Shown: positions 1 to 11,890 of the stretch, piece after piece
Layout: each line of letters starts with the position of its first letter
Numbering within the stretch: the stretch's first letter is position 1
DNA from: Mesocentrotus franciscanus
Lineage: Eukaryota > Echinodermata > Echinoidea > Camarodonta > Strongylocentrotidae
Length of the DNA stretch: 64,000 bases
NCBI GenBank assembly: GCA_037976565.1
Contig: CP137674.1
Location: 30,597,047 to 30,661,046, forward strand
Direction: 5' to 3'
Program-made: the position numbers and the translations under genes
Notes under the pieces: model-generated
Seen by the model: only the letters and a program-made list of their open reading frames with translations
What the model was told of the DNA's origin: nothing
Databases searched by the model: none

Positions 1-238
1 TGAAAACATTCAGGTAATTTCTCTCTACATGCAGTTATATATATTTACTACACCTGTCTCATGTTAGAGCCGCTGGTTGGATTCGAACCTCCAATATTCT
101 ACTCCGGTGACACATCATGTAAAGCGCTTAGGCACATAGTTGGATCGATGTATTGGGCACTCTATAAAAACGGAATATTATTATATCCACGAGACTAGAC
201 AAAGCAGCATGGAAAAAAGAAAGAAAACCCAGTCTTAC

Positions 239-409
239 CTCGTACGTATTCTGAGCCAGTCTGTAGGTCGTTGAGTCCTACCAAGTTGCAGTTTCTCACC
301 TCGTCAACATTTCCATAATCACTGATCTCGCCATTGTAACTGGAACAGCGCCCCAAGGGAACATTGAAATCGTTATTACCGAATGGCACACCGGGAAAAT
401 CGTAATTCC
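239..409 (-). CDS. Alpha-amylase coding exon 3
   Basis: The acceptor is TTTCAG|GG and the donor is ACGAG|GTAAGA. It encodes [17 protein letters not shown], then [15 protein letters not shown] and SEYVR, a strong match to the family (calcium ligands Arg and Asp present). It joins exon 2 in frame, but the GxGxxG-type loop expected between INHMAA and DFPGVP is missing. Confidence 0.93.
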
Positions 410-2048
410 CTGAAATTAAAAATATTGTTATTAGTATTTATGCAAGCATTTTTCTTCCTGCCCTTTGGTAAAGCATTAATCTTCATTGTCAAGTCACCCG
501 GAGAGGACTTAACGCCGTCGCGAATCACGAAGGATTCGCGGTCATAAATTACGGCCCGTGGGGGTGCGTGACACTTGTTCTGACACCGCGGACCACAATA
601 AGCACATTTTTCGGGGCAATGTGGCAAGGAAAATCGGCTATAACATAAAAAACAGGCAGAAGATGGCAGCCAGATTTGATATCAACTTAAAGCTTAGACA
701 TCAGAGAAAATGTTGGTAATAAAATTGAAGTGGAAATCTCTGGAAATCATCATTTCTTCTGGATTTAAACAAAACATGGATAATTAGTCCATTTTCAGTG
801 AATTACCCTATAATATATTATGAAGATTGTGTTTCTATCCATTTAAAACCCATTGCTCATGAGAGCAAATTCATATCAATAGCTTAAAAACTCCATGTTA
901 AATTGAAAGATTTATAAAATAAGTCACTTTTGCACCAAAACTGTGAATATGTAAGATTTTGCTGTTTGAAGGAGTAAATTTATACCCTTATTGTGCATAC
1001 CGGAATTATATATTTTACTCAGGTTTTTTTCAATGTATTATCTTTCAACTGGGCAACAAAAGAAAAAAAATCACCAAAAATGAGTTTGGCCCACTTTGGT
1101 CCCTCCCTGGCCCACTGTGCGTCGGTCCCCTGGTGGTTGCTCACTTACGAGCATACACATGATTTCTTAACAGTCAGGTAAAAAAAAAAAAAAAACTTAC
1201 AAGCAGCCATATGATTGATGACGACGTCGGCGTAGATGTTAACATTGACATTGTTACAGCGACTGACCATGGATCGAAACTCGGAGTCGGAACCACTCCT
1301 GCTATTCAGGTAATACGTGACGGGTTGGTAGCGGGTCCACCACTGACCACCAGCGATATGTTCATTAGGGGGTGAGATCTGCACCCCTCCGAATCCGTAA
1401 GGACCCAAAAATCTATCGAATAACAATAACTTTCCTTTGTGGTTAAGTTTATATGATGTATGACAGAGTCTATCCATTGTTATCTATAGCTAAAGATTAT
1501 GCTGGAATTTAAATTGACTAATATCATTAATTAGCCTTTGAATGAAAAAGAACAATGACTACAACCGTCGCACAATTCTTTCAAATTCCAATTCGTACAT
1601 CGAACTTCGTAACATTTACATGGGAATGATACATAATGATTACATATGTATTTTAAGCAATTGATTTAGGTTGATTTTGAAAATAAAGACATTGTATTCT
1701 AAATAGCGGAATAAAATGTTCTGCTTTGAAAAGGACTCAGTAAATATTATTCTCATCAATTGAGAATTGATATATAAATATTTTTATTGGGATAAAAACA
1801 TTTATTGGGATTTTCCTTTGTTGCAGTTGATTTGTTTATTAGCAGATGTTTCACGGATTACGACAAATATTAATACGATTTCAAAACATGATTTTTCTAA
1901 TATTATCCCACCTCTCGCATTCCTCAGCGATGTCGTTCCACGGCCATTCGAAGAGGTGAACGATCACGTTTCGACCATCCTTGAAATTCGGGTAGAATTG
2001 AGCTGAAGCCCCAACGACAAGAGTGATGAGGAGAGCCAGCGACTTCAT
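239..2048 (-). CDS. Alpha-amylase, 5' part of gene (three exons, runs off left edge)
   Basis: Secreted glycoside hydrolase family 13 enzyme that cleaves alpha-1,4 links in starch and glycogen. The start ATG is at 2048-2046 and is followed by a signal peptide ([16 protein letters not shown], then QF). Domain A of animal amylase is clear: [19 protein letters not shown], a [17 protein letters not shown] segment, the INHM motif holding the calcium-binding Asn, then [12 protein letters not shown], which holds the Arg and Asp calcium ligands. The catalytic Asp/Glu/Asp triad and chloride-site Arg lie in exons beyond base 1. Exon phases agree (137, 212, 171 nt). The glycine-rich loop that normally follows INHM is absent from the joined exons. 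The sequence TTTCCTTAG lies 5 nt before the ATG, so a 5' UTR intron is possible. The amylase assignment is certain; completeness is unknown. Confidence 0.93.
410..1200 (-). other. Alpha-amylase intron 2 with an unexplained GC-rich patch
   Basis: A 791-nt intron. Bases 470-627 are much richer in GC than the surroundings and carry a minus-strand reading frame with a CxxCxxxCxxxC cluster ([16 protein letters not shown]). It does not resemble amylase. I cannot find the expected small loop exon here. The patch may be a repeat fragment or an unrelated exon. Confidence 0.35.
1201..1412 (-). CDS. Alpha-amylase coding exon 2
   Basis: The acceptor is GATAG|ATTTTTGGG. It encodes [30 protein letters not shown], then [21 protein letters not shown], and ends GCTGCTT|GTAAGT (phase 1). 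VVINHMAA matches the calcium-binding loop of animal amylases and is especially like the insect form. Confidence 0.94.
1912..2048 (-). CDS. Alpha-amylase coding exon 1 (signal peptide and N-terminus)
   Basis: Encodes the signal peptide and the segment [19 protein letters not shown] through EECER. It ends GAGAG|GTGGGA, and the split Arg codon AG|A is completed by exon 2, giving [15 protein letters not shown] as in other animal amylases. Confidence 0.93.
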
Positions 2049-2828
2049 TGTGATCTAAGGAAACCAACATTGACAAAATGTTGAAAAACGTTGGGCCTGA
2101 CATTATTATGACCCCTTATTATCAGTGTGAATTATCAAAGATTAGCCTCATGATTAAATTAGTTACTTCACGTTCAATAATATTTGAACAGCGCACATCA
2201 AAATTAGTATACCACGTTGGTAGTTTTTCTTTTCTTACACATAGGAGAACGGTTGAAATATATTGCTGCCAGCATAGAAAATATGAGACAAATATTTTAT
2301 GGCAGTTAAAAAGAGTTTTCATTTGCCAATTAAACTGTGTTAGTGACAGAACAATGGATTAAGGCCCCCTTCTGAAATCCCAGATCAATGAAATTGCTTT
2401 AAGCATGTTAGACTGATTCATTGAAATAAAATATTATTTGGTTGCGACATGGATTAAAAAAAAAAAGAATTAACAGTCATCCTTATCGCTGTGACCAAAT
2501 TTGTTGCATCAGGCAAATTTTTATTCAAGAGAGTTTTTACAAGACTTTTATGAAAACCTTGGTGTTCAGTCACCTGTGGCAGCAGAGGTGTTCCATGTAT
2601 CAAGAATAAAATGGAATAGAATGAAACAGCACAAATAATTTATATGGCGCTAGACATGAAATAAATGATATGAAACTGTCAATTTCCATTTTTATACAGG
2701 CTTGATGATATGATAATTCTCAAAATGATTTCAGTCATTTATTGTTTTGACAATATGTAAAAATATTGTATAATATATATATATGTTATATCATTTTGTG
2801 TTGATTCCCCTCTCTCTATCTTTCTCTT

Positions 2829-2863
<35 letters not shown>
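2829..2863. repeat. (AT)n microsatellite
   Basis: About 35 bases of uninterrupted TA/AT dinucleotides upstream of the amylase gene. No gene is seen around it. Confidence 0.9.
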
Positions 2864-2864
<1 letters not shown>

Positions 2865-3774
2865 GTACATAAATTTTGCTTGAATAAAAGTATACAAGCA
2901 TAGGTTTAGGTTATTTAGAGATTAAGTGCTGTAAATGGGTTCACGAGTACACAAATATAAAAGGAATTTTATTTCTAGAAATAAATACAGACCGATTGAA
3001 AGATTTGTTAATATTTTATTTTTAAAATATAGCAAAATCGACAAAATATAATACATGATGAAATGTTTGTGAAAGACCCAAATCAAAATACCCTTTCCGC
3101 TTTTCCAGCTGAAAGCGAATGAACATAAAAAGACATGAAATTGTTCTGGTAATCTGAAAAAGAAAAAAAAAAGCAAGAAATAGTATAGATTGATTAGAAA
3201 TGACAAGTGCTAAAGGTATAGGTGGGTAAAATCTCACCTGCACAAGAAGTTAGCGAAGTGTCAAAGTGTTTCTTCCAACCAAGAAAGGACAACTGTCTAA
3301 ACTGATCGGGAAGACTCCTTAATATAACCATCTGCCTTGGGTCTGATCATATGTTATCTATATCGTAATTGGTTGAAAATAATGCAATACAAATGCCGAT
3401 ATCATTTTTCTTTTATCACACCTGTCGCGTTACCATTGCATGTAGAATGCAAGATAGCGCACGTCATCAGTAAGATAAAGGAATACACCAAGACTGATTC
3501 AATCTAAATCGATTTAAAAAATTGATGACACATGCATAAATAAAGAAACATAAATCATACAATAACTCCATTGTTTTTCTTTCCAAAGCATGTGATATTT
3601 CTGTATGAAGACGTACATACATGTAGATAGTGAACAAAGAGAAAAGAGACATTGGCATTGCGTATTACATCATGCATTGTTGTTCAGTTGTAATTTCCTT
3701 GCGTTTAAATAAAACATATTCTCATGGAAATCTGTTTTGGCCAGTACGATATATTATTTTCACAGTGCGATGTG

Positions 3775-4053
3775 GGGGGTGTTTCACAAAGACTAAGATC
3801 GACTTTAAGTTGGACTTAAGTATAGCAGGCCGTTCATGCCATTGTTTGCTCTCATCATTTACTGGTATTGGTCTCTCAAGGGACGTACAAATCATGGTAA
3901 AAAAATCTACAAAACTTACATTTTTTGATAATTCATTATTGAAGAAAAATATATTATCTAAAGATCATAATGGTGAGAGCAAACAATGGCACGAACGGCC
4001 TGTTATACTTAAGTCCAACTTAAAGTCGATCTTAGTCTTTGTGAAACACCCCC
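3775..4053. mobile_element. MITE with about 85-bp terminal inverted repeats
   Basis: The ends are GGGGGTGTTTCAC and GTGAAACACCCCC. The left arm (3775-3860) is nearly the exact reverse complement of the right arm (3968-4053), with about 107 bp between. This is a non-autonomous DNA element; the superfamily is not assigned because no clear target duplication is seen. The 153-codon frame across it is an artefact. Confidence 0.85.
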
Positions 4054-5205
4054 TGGTCATATATGAAGGATATGAACAACTTGGGTATTAATGTTACTTG
4101 TGACAGTTTCTTTTGAACTATTAAACTTGTCTAACTTCCCATAAAATAGAAGCCGTATATCTAATGTGATTATGGTATAAATATCTAGTTGCATAGTTCT
4201 AAAGTTATAATGGTTGGTCACTTGACTCAATGGGTTTAGGGTTCGAATCTTTTAGGACACATATCCATCCGGTGTGTCCTAACATAATCGCAGGGGCCAC
4301 AGGGAAAACAATTTTATACTCATAAGGTTACCCGGAGTTGAGAGACATACTAGTATCTATATTTGTATGTTAAAGGTCAATGAAACATGCTTCAAGACCG
4401 TGTTTGGAATTTTCCATTATATTATTCTTGTTATAGTGAGATGACGAAACTCTGATATCGTAATGAACTTAATTATCAATACGTCATCCATGAGACATTG
4501 CTTTCTTTTGTCTCTTTGATATCTTTCCTTTCTTTAACAGACTTAATGGATTACTTAGATATATATCCCATACTCCGTTGATAGCTATTGTGTATTTTCC
4601 ACTTAATTTATATTTTTCTTACGGGCATTATTATCGCTTAGAAAAAGCTTTACAAGGCAATAATTAGGCGAATTCGAAAGACTTGGCATGACGAGTATAT
4701 ACCAAGTCCGTGAACAAAGTTATTCGGATCACTTTATGAGAAAGTATACCCAGACAATGAAACAAAGTAGATAAATGCAAGGAGGATCAGTCAACTAAAT
4801 AAAGTTTTCTTTTAGCTTTCAGCAACCATAGGGCATGGACACGATACGTCACAAGCTGGTGATTGCGATTGGAATTGACGAAATGTTATATTAGGTTTTG
4901 AAAACGGTTAATTATATTAATCAATATACTTTATTCCCTGCATTAATTAGAGTAGAAACAAGTATTGTCCAGATATACAAACTTCCAGTTATATCGGCTT
5001 AAACTACAAAAGGATGTTGTGATTTGTTGAACGTCTTGGTGAGGAAAAAAAATATCAACCTTGTCACCGAACCAAGTTTTGTTATTTAGGATGACTTTGG
5101 GGTGATTTGGAAAAAAAAGAATTAGATCTTAATATTAAATGAAATATATAAATAAAATAAGTAAATCTGTTTTCTGTTACTGTCATTAGATAGGAGATAG
5201 GGAGT

Positions 5206-5421
5206 CAGTGGCGGATCCAGGGTGGGGGCATGGGGGGCACGGGCCCCCCCCTGGCTAAAAAGAAGTAAAAAACAAAGATGGTAACCACAATTTTAGCTTT
5301 TTTGTTGTTGCTCAAGGGTGGGGGGGGGGTGTCGAAAAAAAGTTGCTCACTACCCCCCTCCTTTTAAGCAAAAAAATATATATATAGTGCTCATTACCCC
5401 CGCCGGCTGGATCCGCCCCTG
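5206..5421. mobile_element. Short hAT-like MITE
   Basis: The left end is CAGTGGCGGATCCAG and the right end CTGGATCCGCCCCTG, a terminal inverted repeat of the CAG..GGATCCAG type also found on the larger element at 8121. The interior is G/C-tract rich. Flanks (TAGGGAGT and TGGGGGGAGT) are similar but not an intact 8-bp duplication. Confidence 0.65.
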
Positions 5422-5971
5422 TGGGGGGAGTTCGTATTGGCATTGAGCACACAATATACACCTATAAAGGAGATTATATTTTTTGTTTGTGTTTTTTTTA
5501 CATATGAAATTTGTGACAAATATCCAATAGCCAAACATGTAAAGTGAAATTAAGTATAATAACTTTTACGAATATTAGCCATTATTGGCATTGATAGCAA
5601 GCTTTCTTAGAATTGTGTGATCTTGGGATGAATTTTGACCTTTGTTGTGATTTTTTACATGCCGTTTGGTGATATTTTGCTGCTAAAACCTGGTAGGTTC
5701 AAGGAATCACGCTTCAGGAACGTGTTTGGAAACCCTGTTTCACAGGATTCATATCCGTGCTTTACTACATTAATTGCTGTAATATGCAATTCTTATCCAG
5801 TTGAAATTCTATTGCCATTCAACTTGGGCCTCTAATGGGGATATTCCTTGGATTTTTTCCCATCTGATTTGGTGGAAATGGTCCCGACAGAAAAACTTAC
5901 CCAGCCCACTGGTACCGTAGTTGATCCATACTTCAAGATGTAAAGGAAAGCACCAACCAAATTTTCAAGTA

Positions 5972-6022
5972 GAAGGTCGTTGAAACATGCTTCAGACACG
6001 TGTCTGGAGCATGTTTCACGAC
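5972..6022. repeat. Near-perfect 51-bp palindrome
   Basis: Reads AGGTCGTTGAAACATGCT on one side and AGCATGTTTCACGACCT on the other, centred on CAGACACGTGTCTG. It can form a cruciform. Related half-sites (TGAAACATGCTTCAAGA) occur near 4381, so it may be the core of a small dispersed element. Confidence 0.75.
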
Positions 6023-8112
6023 CTATTTTTTGTGAGATAAGGACATCTGACATCATGATGATATAACTATTAATCATACATCTGCTAATTTTACATGAGG
6101 CATTGTTTGATGTCGTCTTGTTTGATTATCTTTATCCTTCTTTTGACATACTTACATATTCATATGATATTCTTGTGGCAGATACCAATTACTTTTTTAT
6201 GCAGTCGATATTGAACAGAGTGAATTTTATTGGATTTGATAAAAATTATGCGAATCACAAATTTTCTTTCCTGCAGCGATATAGTTTTGATCAGATTTAA
6301 AAACTTCAAAAGTTCTAATGACATTTAACATGGTCATGTGAAGGGTATTTTCTTGGACTTTCTCATCTGCGAATCAGATGCCGATGGCAAATGTCAAAAT
6401 TCGAGTAAGGTGGTGAACCTACATCCCCATTTAGACTTTTTCATCACATGATGCGGAGTCAACTTCATCGAATCACCCAGCCTCCCCCCCCCCCAATATA
6501 GCAGTTCCAATTTTCAAGATGCCATCTTCCCGTCTAAAAAAAAAGGACCATCACTATTTGTAGGTAAACATTCATGTAAACTTTTCTTTCGTGTTTTATT
6601 GCCAGACGAAAAATTATTATCATCAATATGACTTTTATATTGTTTTTATTATCATTTATTACTGATTATTGGAATTGCGTCTAATCTAGATCAATGACAA
6701 ATCTTTAAGACAGGGTAATAAAATGCAAACTTCATGTTCTAATAACATTAAACTGAATGATGTGTCCACAGACTTTTTCACCTGTAGGAAATGATGCCTA
6801 CAGCAAATTTCGAATGTCGAGAGGGGTGAGGGGCCCTATTTGATTTTTTTCCTTAACATGAGTGGTGGCCATCTTCCACTAACCTCCTCTGTTCTTCAAT
6901 TCCAAATAAGATGTCATCTTCCCCTGTGCAAACAAAAGTCCAACCACATTTGCAGCTATTATTGTTTGCTTTTTCCCAATTGACAAGTTTGATATCTTTC
7001 CTTCTTTTGAAGTGGTATAGATATGATATATTTGTGGTAGATATTGACTTTTATCAGTGCCGACAGACCCCAATTTTGGGTTGCACCCAGTCTTCCCATG
7101 CACTAAACACATTTTAGTCAACAGGACGTACTAAATACTAAACAAAAATTGATTGATTAGTTGTATAAAAACTCGCTAAAATTGTTGTCAACATTTTTAC
7201 CACAATTTTCGCCGTAAGGCTTATATACGGCTCAAAGTTTATCAGAAAGAAGAGTTGTGGATGTACACTACGAAAATATAAAAGTGACATGAGTTCCTCA
7301 ATCGTGTCGCCTATTAATACTCAGAAGCCAATGGTGTTTCGCACAAAATAGGCAATGGATTTCTTAATGTGCATGAAAACCGCAATAGTTCTCAACCTGA
7401 GAGATGGTATTTAGCTGACCATACTAAAACGCTTTTACAATAACATGTGTACGTTTCTGTATGAAAATCGAGATTACATCACTCTCGACATATTCCAGGC
7501 AAAAAAGGCAGGAAATTATTGTTTCTACTATCTGAGAAACGAAACGGCGAAAAGATGCACGATGTTAGGGCAAATTTATCACCCTTTTCTACAAATTGTG
7601 GAAACTAAAATTTTTCGAATCACAAGAATAATTGGCTAGACCGATTCCTCATACCAATATTTCTCCAAAAAAAATAGTTTCATTTGTTCTTTCATGATGT
7701 CTAGTTCGAAAAAAATATACAAATTATAGAATTTCACCGAAAATCCAAGCGGGCCGCACAAATGGCCATTCTTCAATCCCATGGGATAGGAATTGGCAAT
7801 GGGAACATAACAAATCGTTAAGTAGACACTTCAGGCATTGCAAAAAGCTGGGTTTATAAAAACAAAATCGATTGTGCACAGGGGCCCCTATTTCCTATAG
7901 ACAAACATGCTTAATTTATGAAAGATTATATTGGACGTATTCAATCAGTGGAGTGAGTGTTGAATATTGCAGCCAGTGGGCGGACCCTTTGACTCCTAGC
8001 TCCCCACATCTCTTTTAGGATTTCCAGAGCCATCTGTATACTGAGTTTGGCCACCGCGGTCCTAGTTTGACATAATATGGAGAATGTTTCTTGCAAATTC
8101 AAAACAAAGGAA

Positions 8113-8120
8113 TGTCCACC
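8113..8120. repeat. Target-site duplication TGTCCACC (left)
   Basis: Identical to 12138-12145. It brackets the hAT-like element exactly. Confidence 0.85.
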
Positions 8121-8177
8121 CAGGCGCGGATCCAGGGGGGGGGCCGAGCGGGCCTCCCCCCCCCCCCGCAAAAAAAA

Positions 8178-8745
8178 AAAAAAAAGAGAGAGAGAGAGAG
8201 AGAAGGAAAAGGGAAAAGGGAGAGAAAGGGAAAGAAAGAAGAGGAAGAAGAAAAGAAGGGGGAGAAGGAGATCGGGCCGAAAGGGCCTTGCATTCCAGGC
8301 TGTTACCTCCCCCCTCCCCCATCAAAAAAAATTAAAGAGGAGGAAGGAAAGGCAAAGAAAAAAGGAAGAGAGGAGATAAAGGGAAGGAAAAAAAGAGGAA
8401 AAAGAAAAGAAGGGGGATATCAGTTGCAATTTTCACGCTAACAAGATGTGGATCGGGCGGGCCAAAAGGCCTTTGCCGCTCCCTCCCCCCGCTCCCAAAA
8501 AAGAGAGAAGGAAGGGAAAGGGAAAGAGAGAGCTGAAAGGGAACAAAAAGAGGAAGAAGAAAAGAAAAGGGTGAAAAGAAGGGGAGATCAGTTGCGATTA
8601 ATCCCGCCAACAACGTGTGGATCGGGGGAGGGCCGAAAGGCCCTTGCCTCCCCTCAGCAAACTTAAAGAGAGAAAAGGAAGGGAAGGGAGAGGAAAGAGG
8701 AGAGAAAGGGAAAGAAAGAAAAAGAGAAAGAAGAAAGGTAGGGAG
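8178..8745. repeat. Purine-rich imperfect tandem repeat
   Basis: Long runs of A/G on the plus strand are broken by three copies of a unit beginning GATCGGGCCGAAAGGGCCT-like (near 8271, 8448 and 8622), giving a period of about 175 bp. Every long frame here is an artefact of the strand bias. Such tracts can adopt triplex structures. Confidence 0.8.
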
Positions 8746-9048
8746 ATCGGGGGCCACTGGCGTACTAATGGGGGGGGGGAAGTTGCCCTCAAATATAATT
8801 CAAACGTGGTTAATTTCTAATTCGATAACGGTGATTTACAAATGTTGCTGAAATGACATAATTTTCCGAGATTTTTCCTCACTTTTTAGTAAATTATACT
8901 TTTGTATGCGTTTGTTGGAAAATGACAAATTCCTACAGTCAGGCAAGAAATATGCTTATTTAGAGGCCTAAATGTCAGGGCCCGTGGAACGGCGGGGCTC
9001 GGGGGCCTCAAGCTCCCTCCCTCCCCACTTTTTTGAAAAAGTACTATA

Positions 9049-10559
9049 CAGTGCGTCCCAAAAAAAACTATACACTTTTGAAATGGCTGCCGAATCAAAA
9101 AATATATGATTCTGGGGGAAAATTTGTATATGTATGGAAAGCTCATAAACTCAACTTTCATATGACACCAAAAAGTCCGAAAATAATTCATGCTTGGGTG
9201 AGCACTGCTCACTTTTGTAAAGGATATGAAAATTAGTTTGCGCAGGAATTAGCCTTCCAATTTGTGAGAGGTAAATCCTTTGGAGCTTACGGAATTGAGG
9301 ATGATATGACCAATTTATGATCAATTGTGATGAGTTTGGGTTTGCTGAGTGAAATTTGTGGTTTATGGGATTAACATTTTATGCATGAGTGAACAGGAAT
9401 TGCATTTGTTATTACCGTATAGCAATGTAACTTTCCATGGTAGACTCAGTGGTGTGTTCATGGGAGTCAGGACGGGGTGATGGTACATGGTGCAGGGAGG
9501 TGAAATGTAGGGTAGGACTTTGTTGGGTAGATGGGATAAGGGTCAAAGAGACATGTATGCCCCCCCCTCTCTCTCTCTCTCTCTGCCTGGGTGTGCTTGT
9601 GCATATCTTGACAATTCATTAGACAATCAACATTCAGCTATCAATCACTTAATCAACAATGTATCAGTCAATCGGTCAATCAATTAATCAATCAAGCATT
9701 CATTCACCATTCAGTATTTCAATCAATTTAATCATTCAATAAATCAATCATAATTAATCAATAACTCAGTCAATCACTCAATCTATCAACCAACCAATCA
9801 GTCATTTTAGCACTTGAGTTTCGCACAAGAAATACCGTACCGTACAGTTTAACACAAATTCACAAATTTGTAAAATGAACATGTCAGTCTTTCTTTTCAG
9901 TTTTCAATTTTACAACTGTTTCATCTGATAAATGGGTAACCTGAAGAATGAGTAGCCAACATTTCTGACATTCCTTTTTTCAACAAACCGTATTTGAATA
10001 ATCAATTTACATAATCCCCATGTGGTTATTAAGTAAATAAATGAGATGTTCAACTAATCTTACAATAACTGAAATGCGGGGTGAAGGTTTTTATTCAAAG
10101 TCACAGATGTAAAAAATAACAGTTTGTAACATGGAAATTACCACATGTACCATCACCCCATCCTGACTCCCATGAACACACCACTGAGTTTACCAGGGAA
10201 AGTTACAATGCTACAATAAAAAATGCAATTCCTGTTCACTCATGCATACAAGTTTGGTTTAATAAACCATGAAATTCACTCAGCAAATCATAAATGTATC
10301 ATATCACCCTCAATTTTGTAAGCTCCAAAGGATTTACCTCTCACAAATTGGAAGGCTAATTCCTGCGCAACCTAATTTTCATACCCTTTACAAAAGTGAG
10401 CAGTGCTCACCCAAGCATGAATTATTTTCGGACTTTTTGGTGTCATATGAAAGTTGAGTTTATGAGCTTTCCATACATATACAAATTTTCCCCCAGAATC
10501 ATATATTTTTTTATTCGGCAGCCATTTCAAAAGTGTATAGTTTTTTTTGGGACTCACTG
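9049..10559. mobile_element. Mariner-type inverted-repeat element nested in the hAT-like element
   Basis: The left end is CAGTGCGTCCCAAAAAAAAC and the right end is the complementary GTTTTTTTTGGGACTCACTG, each flanked by TA (9047-9048 and 10560-10561), as for Tc1/mariner insertion. The arms run inward for about 400 bp (9049-9480 against 10150-10559). The centre (about 9600-9800) is a degenerate CAAT repeat. No transposase is present. Confidence 0.82.
9630..9805. repeat. Degenerate (CAAT)n tract
   Basis: Many ATCAATCA/GTCAATCA words fill the loop between the arms of the mariner-type element. Confidence 0.7.
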
Positions 10560-10604
10560 TATTGTAGAGAAATAGAAAGAAAGAGTGAAAGAAAGAAAGA
10601 ATAG

Positions 10605-11890
10605 TGACCTGCCAGTGTCACAAAATAATGAAGTATAAAAATATGCTCATGAGCCTCATCTGACCGTAATTAAACGCCACAAACCCCTGGACCCAACCAA
10701 TGGCCCTAAGGCGGGCCCCTGGATGCTCATCTGACTGTAATTTATTGCCTAAAACCCCTGAGCTTCCGATGGCTCCGCCCCTGGACCCCACGCAAATTAG
10801 TGACCTGCAACTGTCACAAATTAGGTATAAAAATATGCTCATCTAACCGTAAGTAAATGCCTAAAACCCCTGAGCTTCCGGGGGCTCTGCCCCTGGACCC
10901 CACCTACGGCCCTAGGGCGGCCCCGAGATGCTCATCTGACGGTAATTTAATGCCAAAACCACCCTGAGCTTCCGGGGGCTCTGCCCCCAGGATCCCACGC
11001 CAATTAGTGACCTGCCAGTGTCACAAATAAATAAGGTATTAAAATATGCTCATCTGACCGTAAGTAAATGCCTAAAACCCCTGAGCCTCTGGTGGCTCCG
11101 CTCCCTGGGCCCCACGCCAGTTAGTGTCCTGCCAGTGTCACAATTAAGGTATCAAAATATGCTCATCTGACGGTAATTTAATGCCCAAAACCCCTGAGCT
11201 TCTGCGGGCTCTGCCCCCTAGACCCCACCCAGGGCCCTAGGGCGGCCTCGAGATGCGCATCTGACGGTAATTTAATGCCCAAAACCCGTGAGCTTCTGCG
11301 GGCTCTGCCCCCTGGACTCCACGCCAATTAGTGTCCTTCCAGTGTCACAAATAAATAAGGGATCAAAATATGCTCATCTGACCTTAAGTAAATGCCTAAA
11401 ACCCCTGAGCTTCCGGGGGCTCTGGCCCCTGGACCCTACCTAGGGCCCTAGGGCGGGCCCCGAGATGCTCATCTGACGGTAATTTAACGCCAAAAACCCC
11501 TGAGCTTCTGGGGGATCCGCCCCCTGGACCCCACGCCAATTAGTGTCCTGCCAGTGTCACAAATAAGGTATCGAAAAATGCTCATCTGACGGTAATTTAA
11601 TGCAAAAAAACCCCTAAGCATCTGGGGGCTCCGCCCCCTGGACCCCACGCCAATTAATGTCCTGCCAGTGTCACAAATAAGGTATCAAAAAATGCTCATC
11701 TGACGGTAATTTAATGCCAAAAAGCCCTGAGCCTCTGGGGGCTCCGCCCCCTCAACCCCACCAGGGAGAATCAGGCGGGCCCATATATGCTTATCTGACC
11801 GTTATAAAATGCCTCAAATCCCTGAGTTTCAGGGAGCTCAGCCATCACCCCTTGACCCCCGCCGGGGCTTTGCCCCTAGACCCGGCCATT
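10605..11890. repeat. Tandem array inside the hAT-like element
   Basis: Repeats of a unit holding GACCTGCCAGTGTCACAA, then ATGCTCATCTGACGGTAA, then CCCCTGAGCTTCCGGGGGCT, then CCCCTGGACCCCACG. Starts are visible near 10607, 10800, 11009, 11128, 11333, 11546 and 11658, so unit length alternates between about 110 and 200 bp. The same unit recurs at 61678-62010. Confidence 0.85.

Larger units (their letters stand above)
2049..8112. other. Intergenic stretch, no gene recognised
   Basis: Contains the (AT)n tract, two MITEs and the palindrome listed separately. Reading frames here are short, AT-rich and without family resemblance. The rest shows nothing I can name. Confidence 0.6.

Noticed and set aside
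61..120. Possible tRNA-like words (GGTTGGATTCGAACCT)
   Set aside because: Resembles a T-arm (GGTTCGAATCC complement), but I could not fit an acceptor stem or anticodon arm around it. It may be a tRNA-derived SINE fragment.
3630..4091. 153-codon plus-strand frame
   Set aside because: It runs through both arms of a MITE and its loop; inverted-repeat arms make long frames by chance, and no family resemblance is seen.
4231..4250. GGGTTCGAATC, a B-box-like word
   Set aside because: No cloverleaf or A box at the right spacing can be made out.
8062..8792. Many Lys/Glu/Arg-rich or Phe/Leu/Ser-rich frames
   Set aside because: Artefacts of the strand-biased purine tract.
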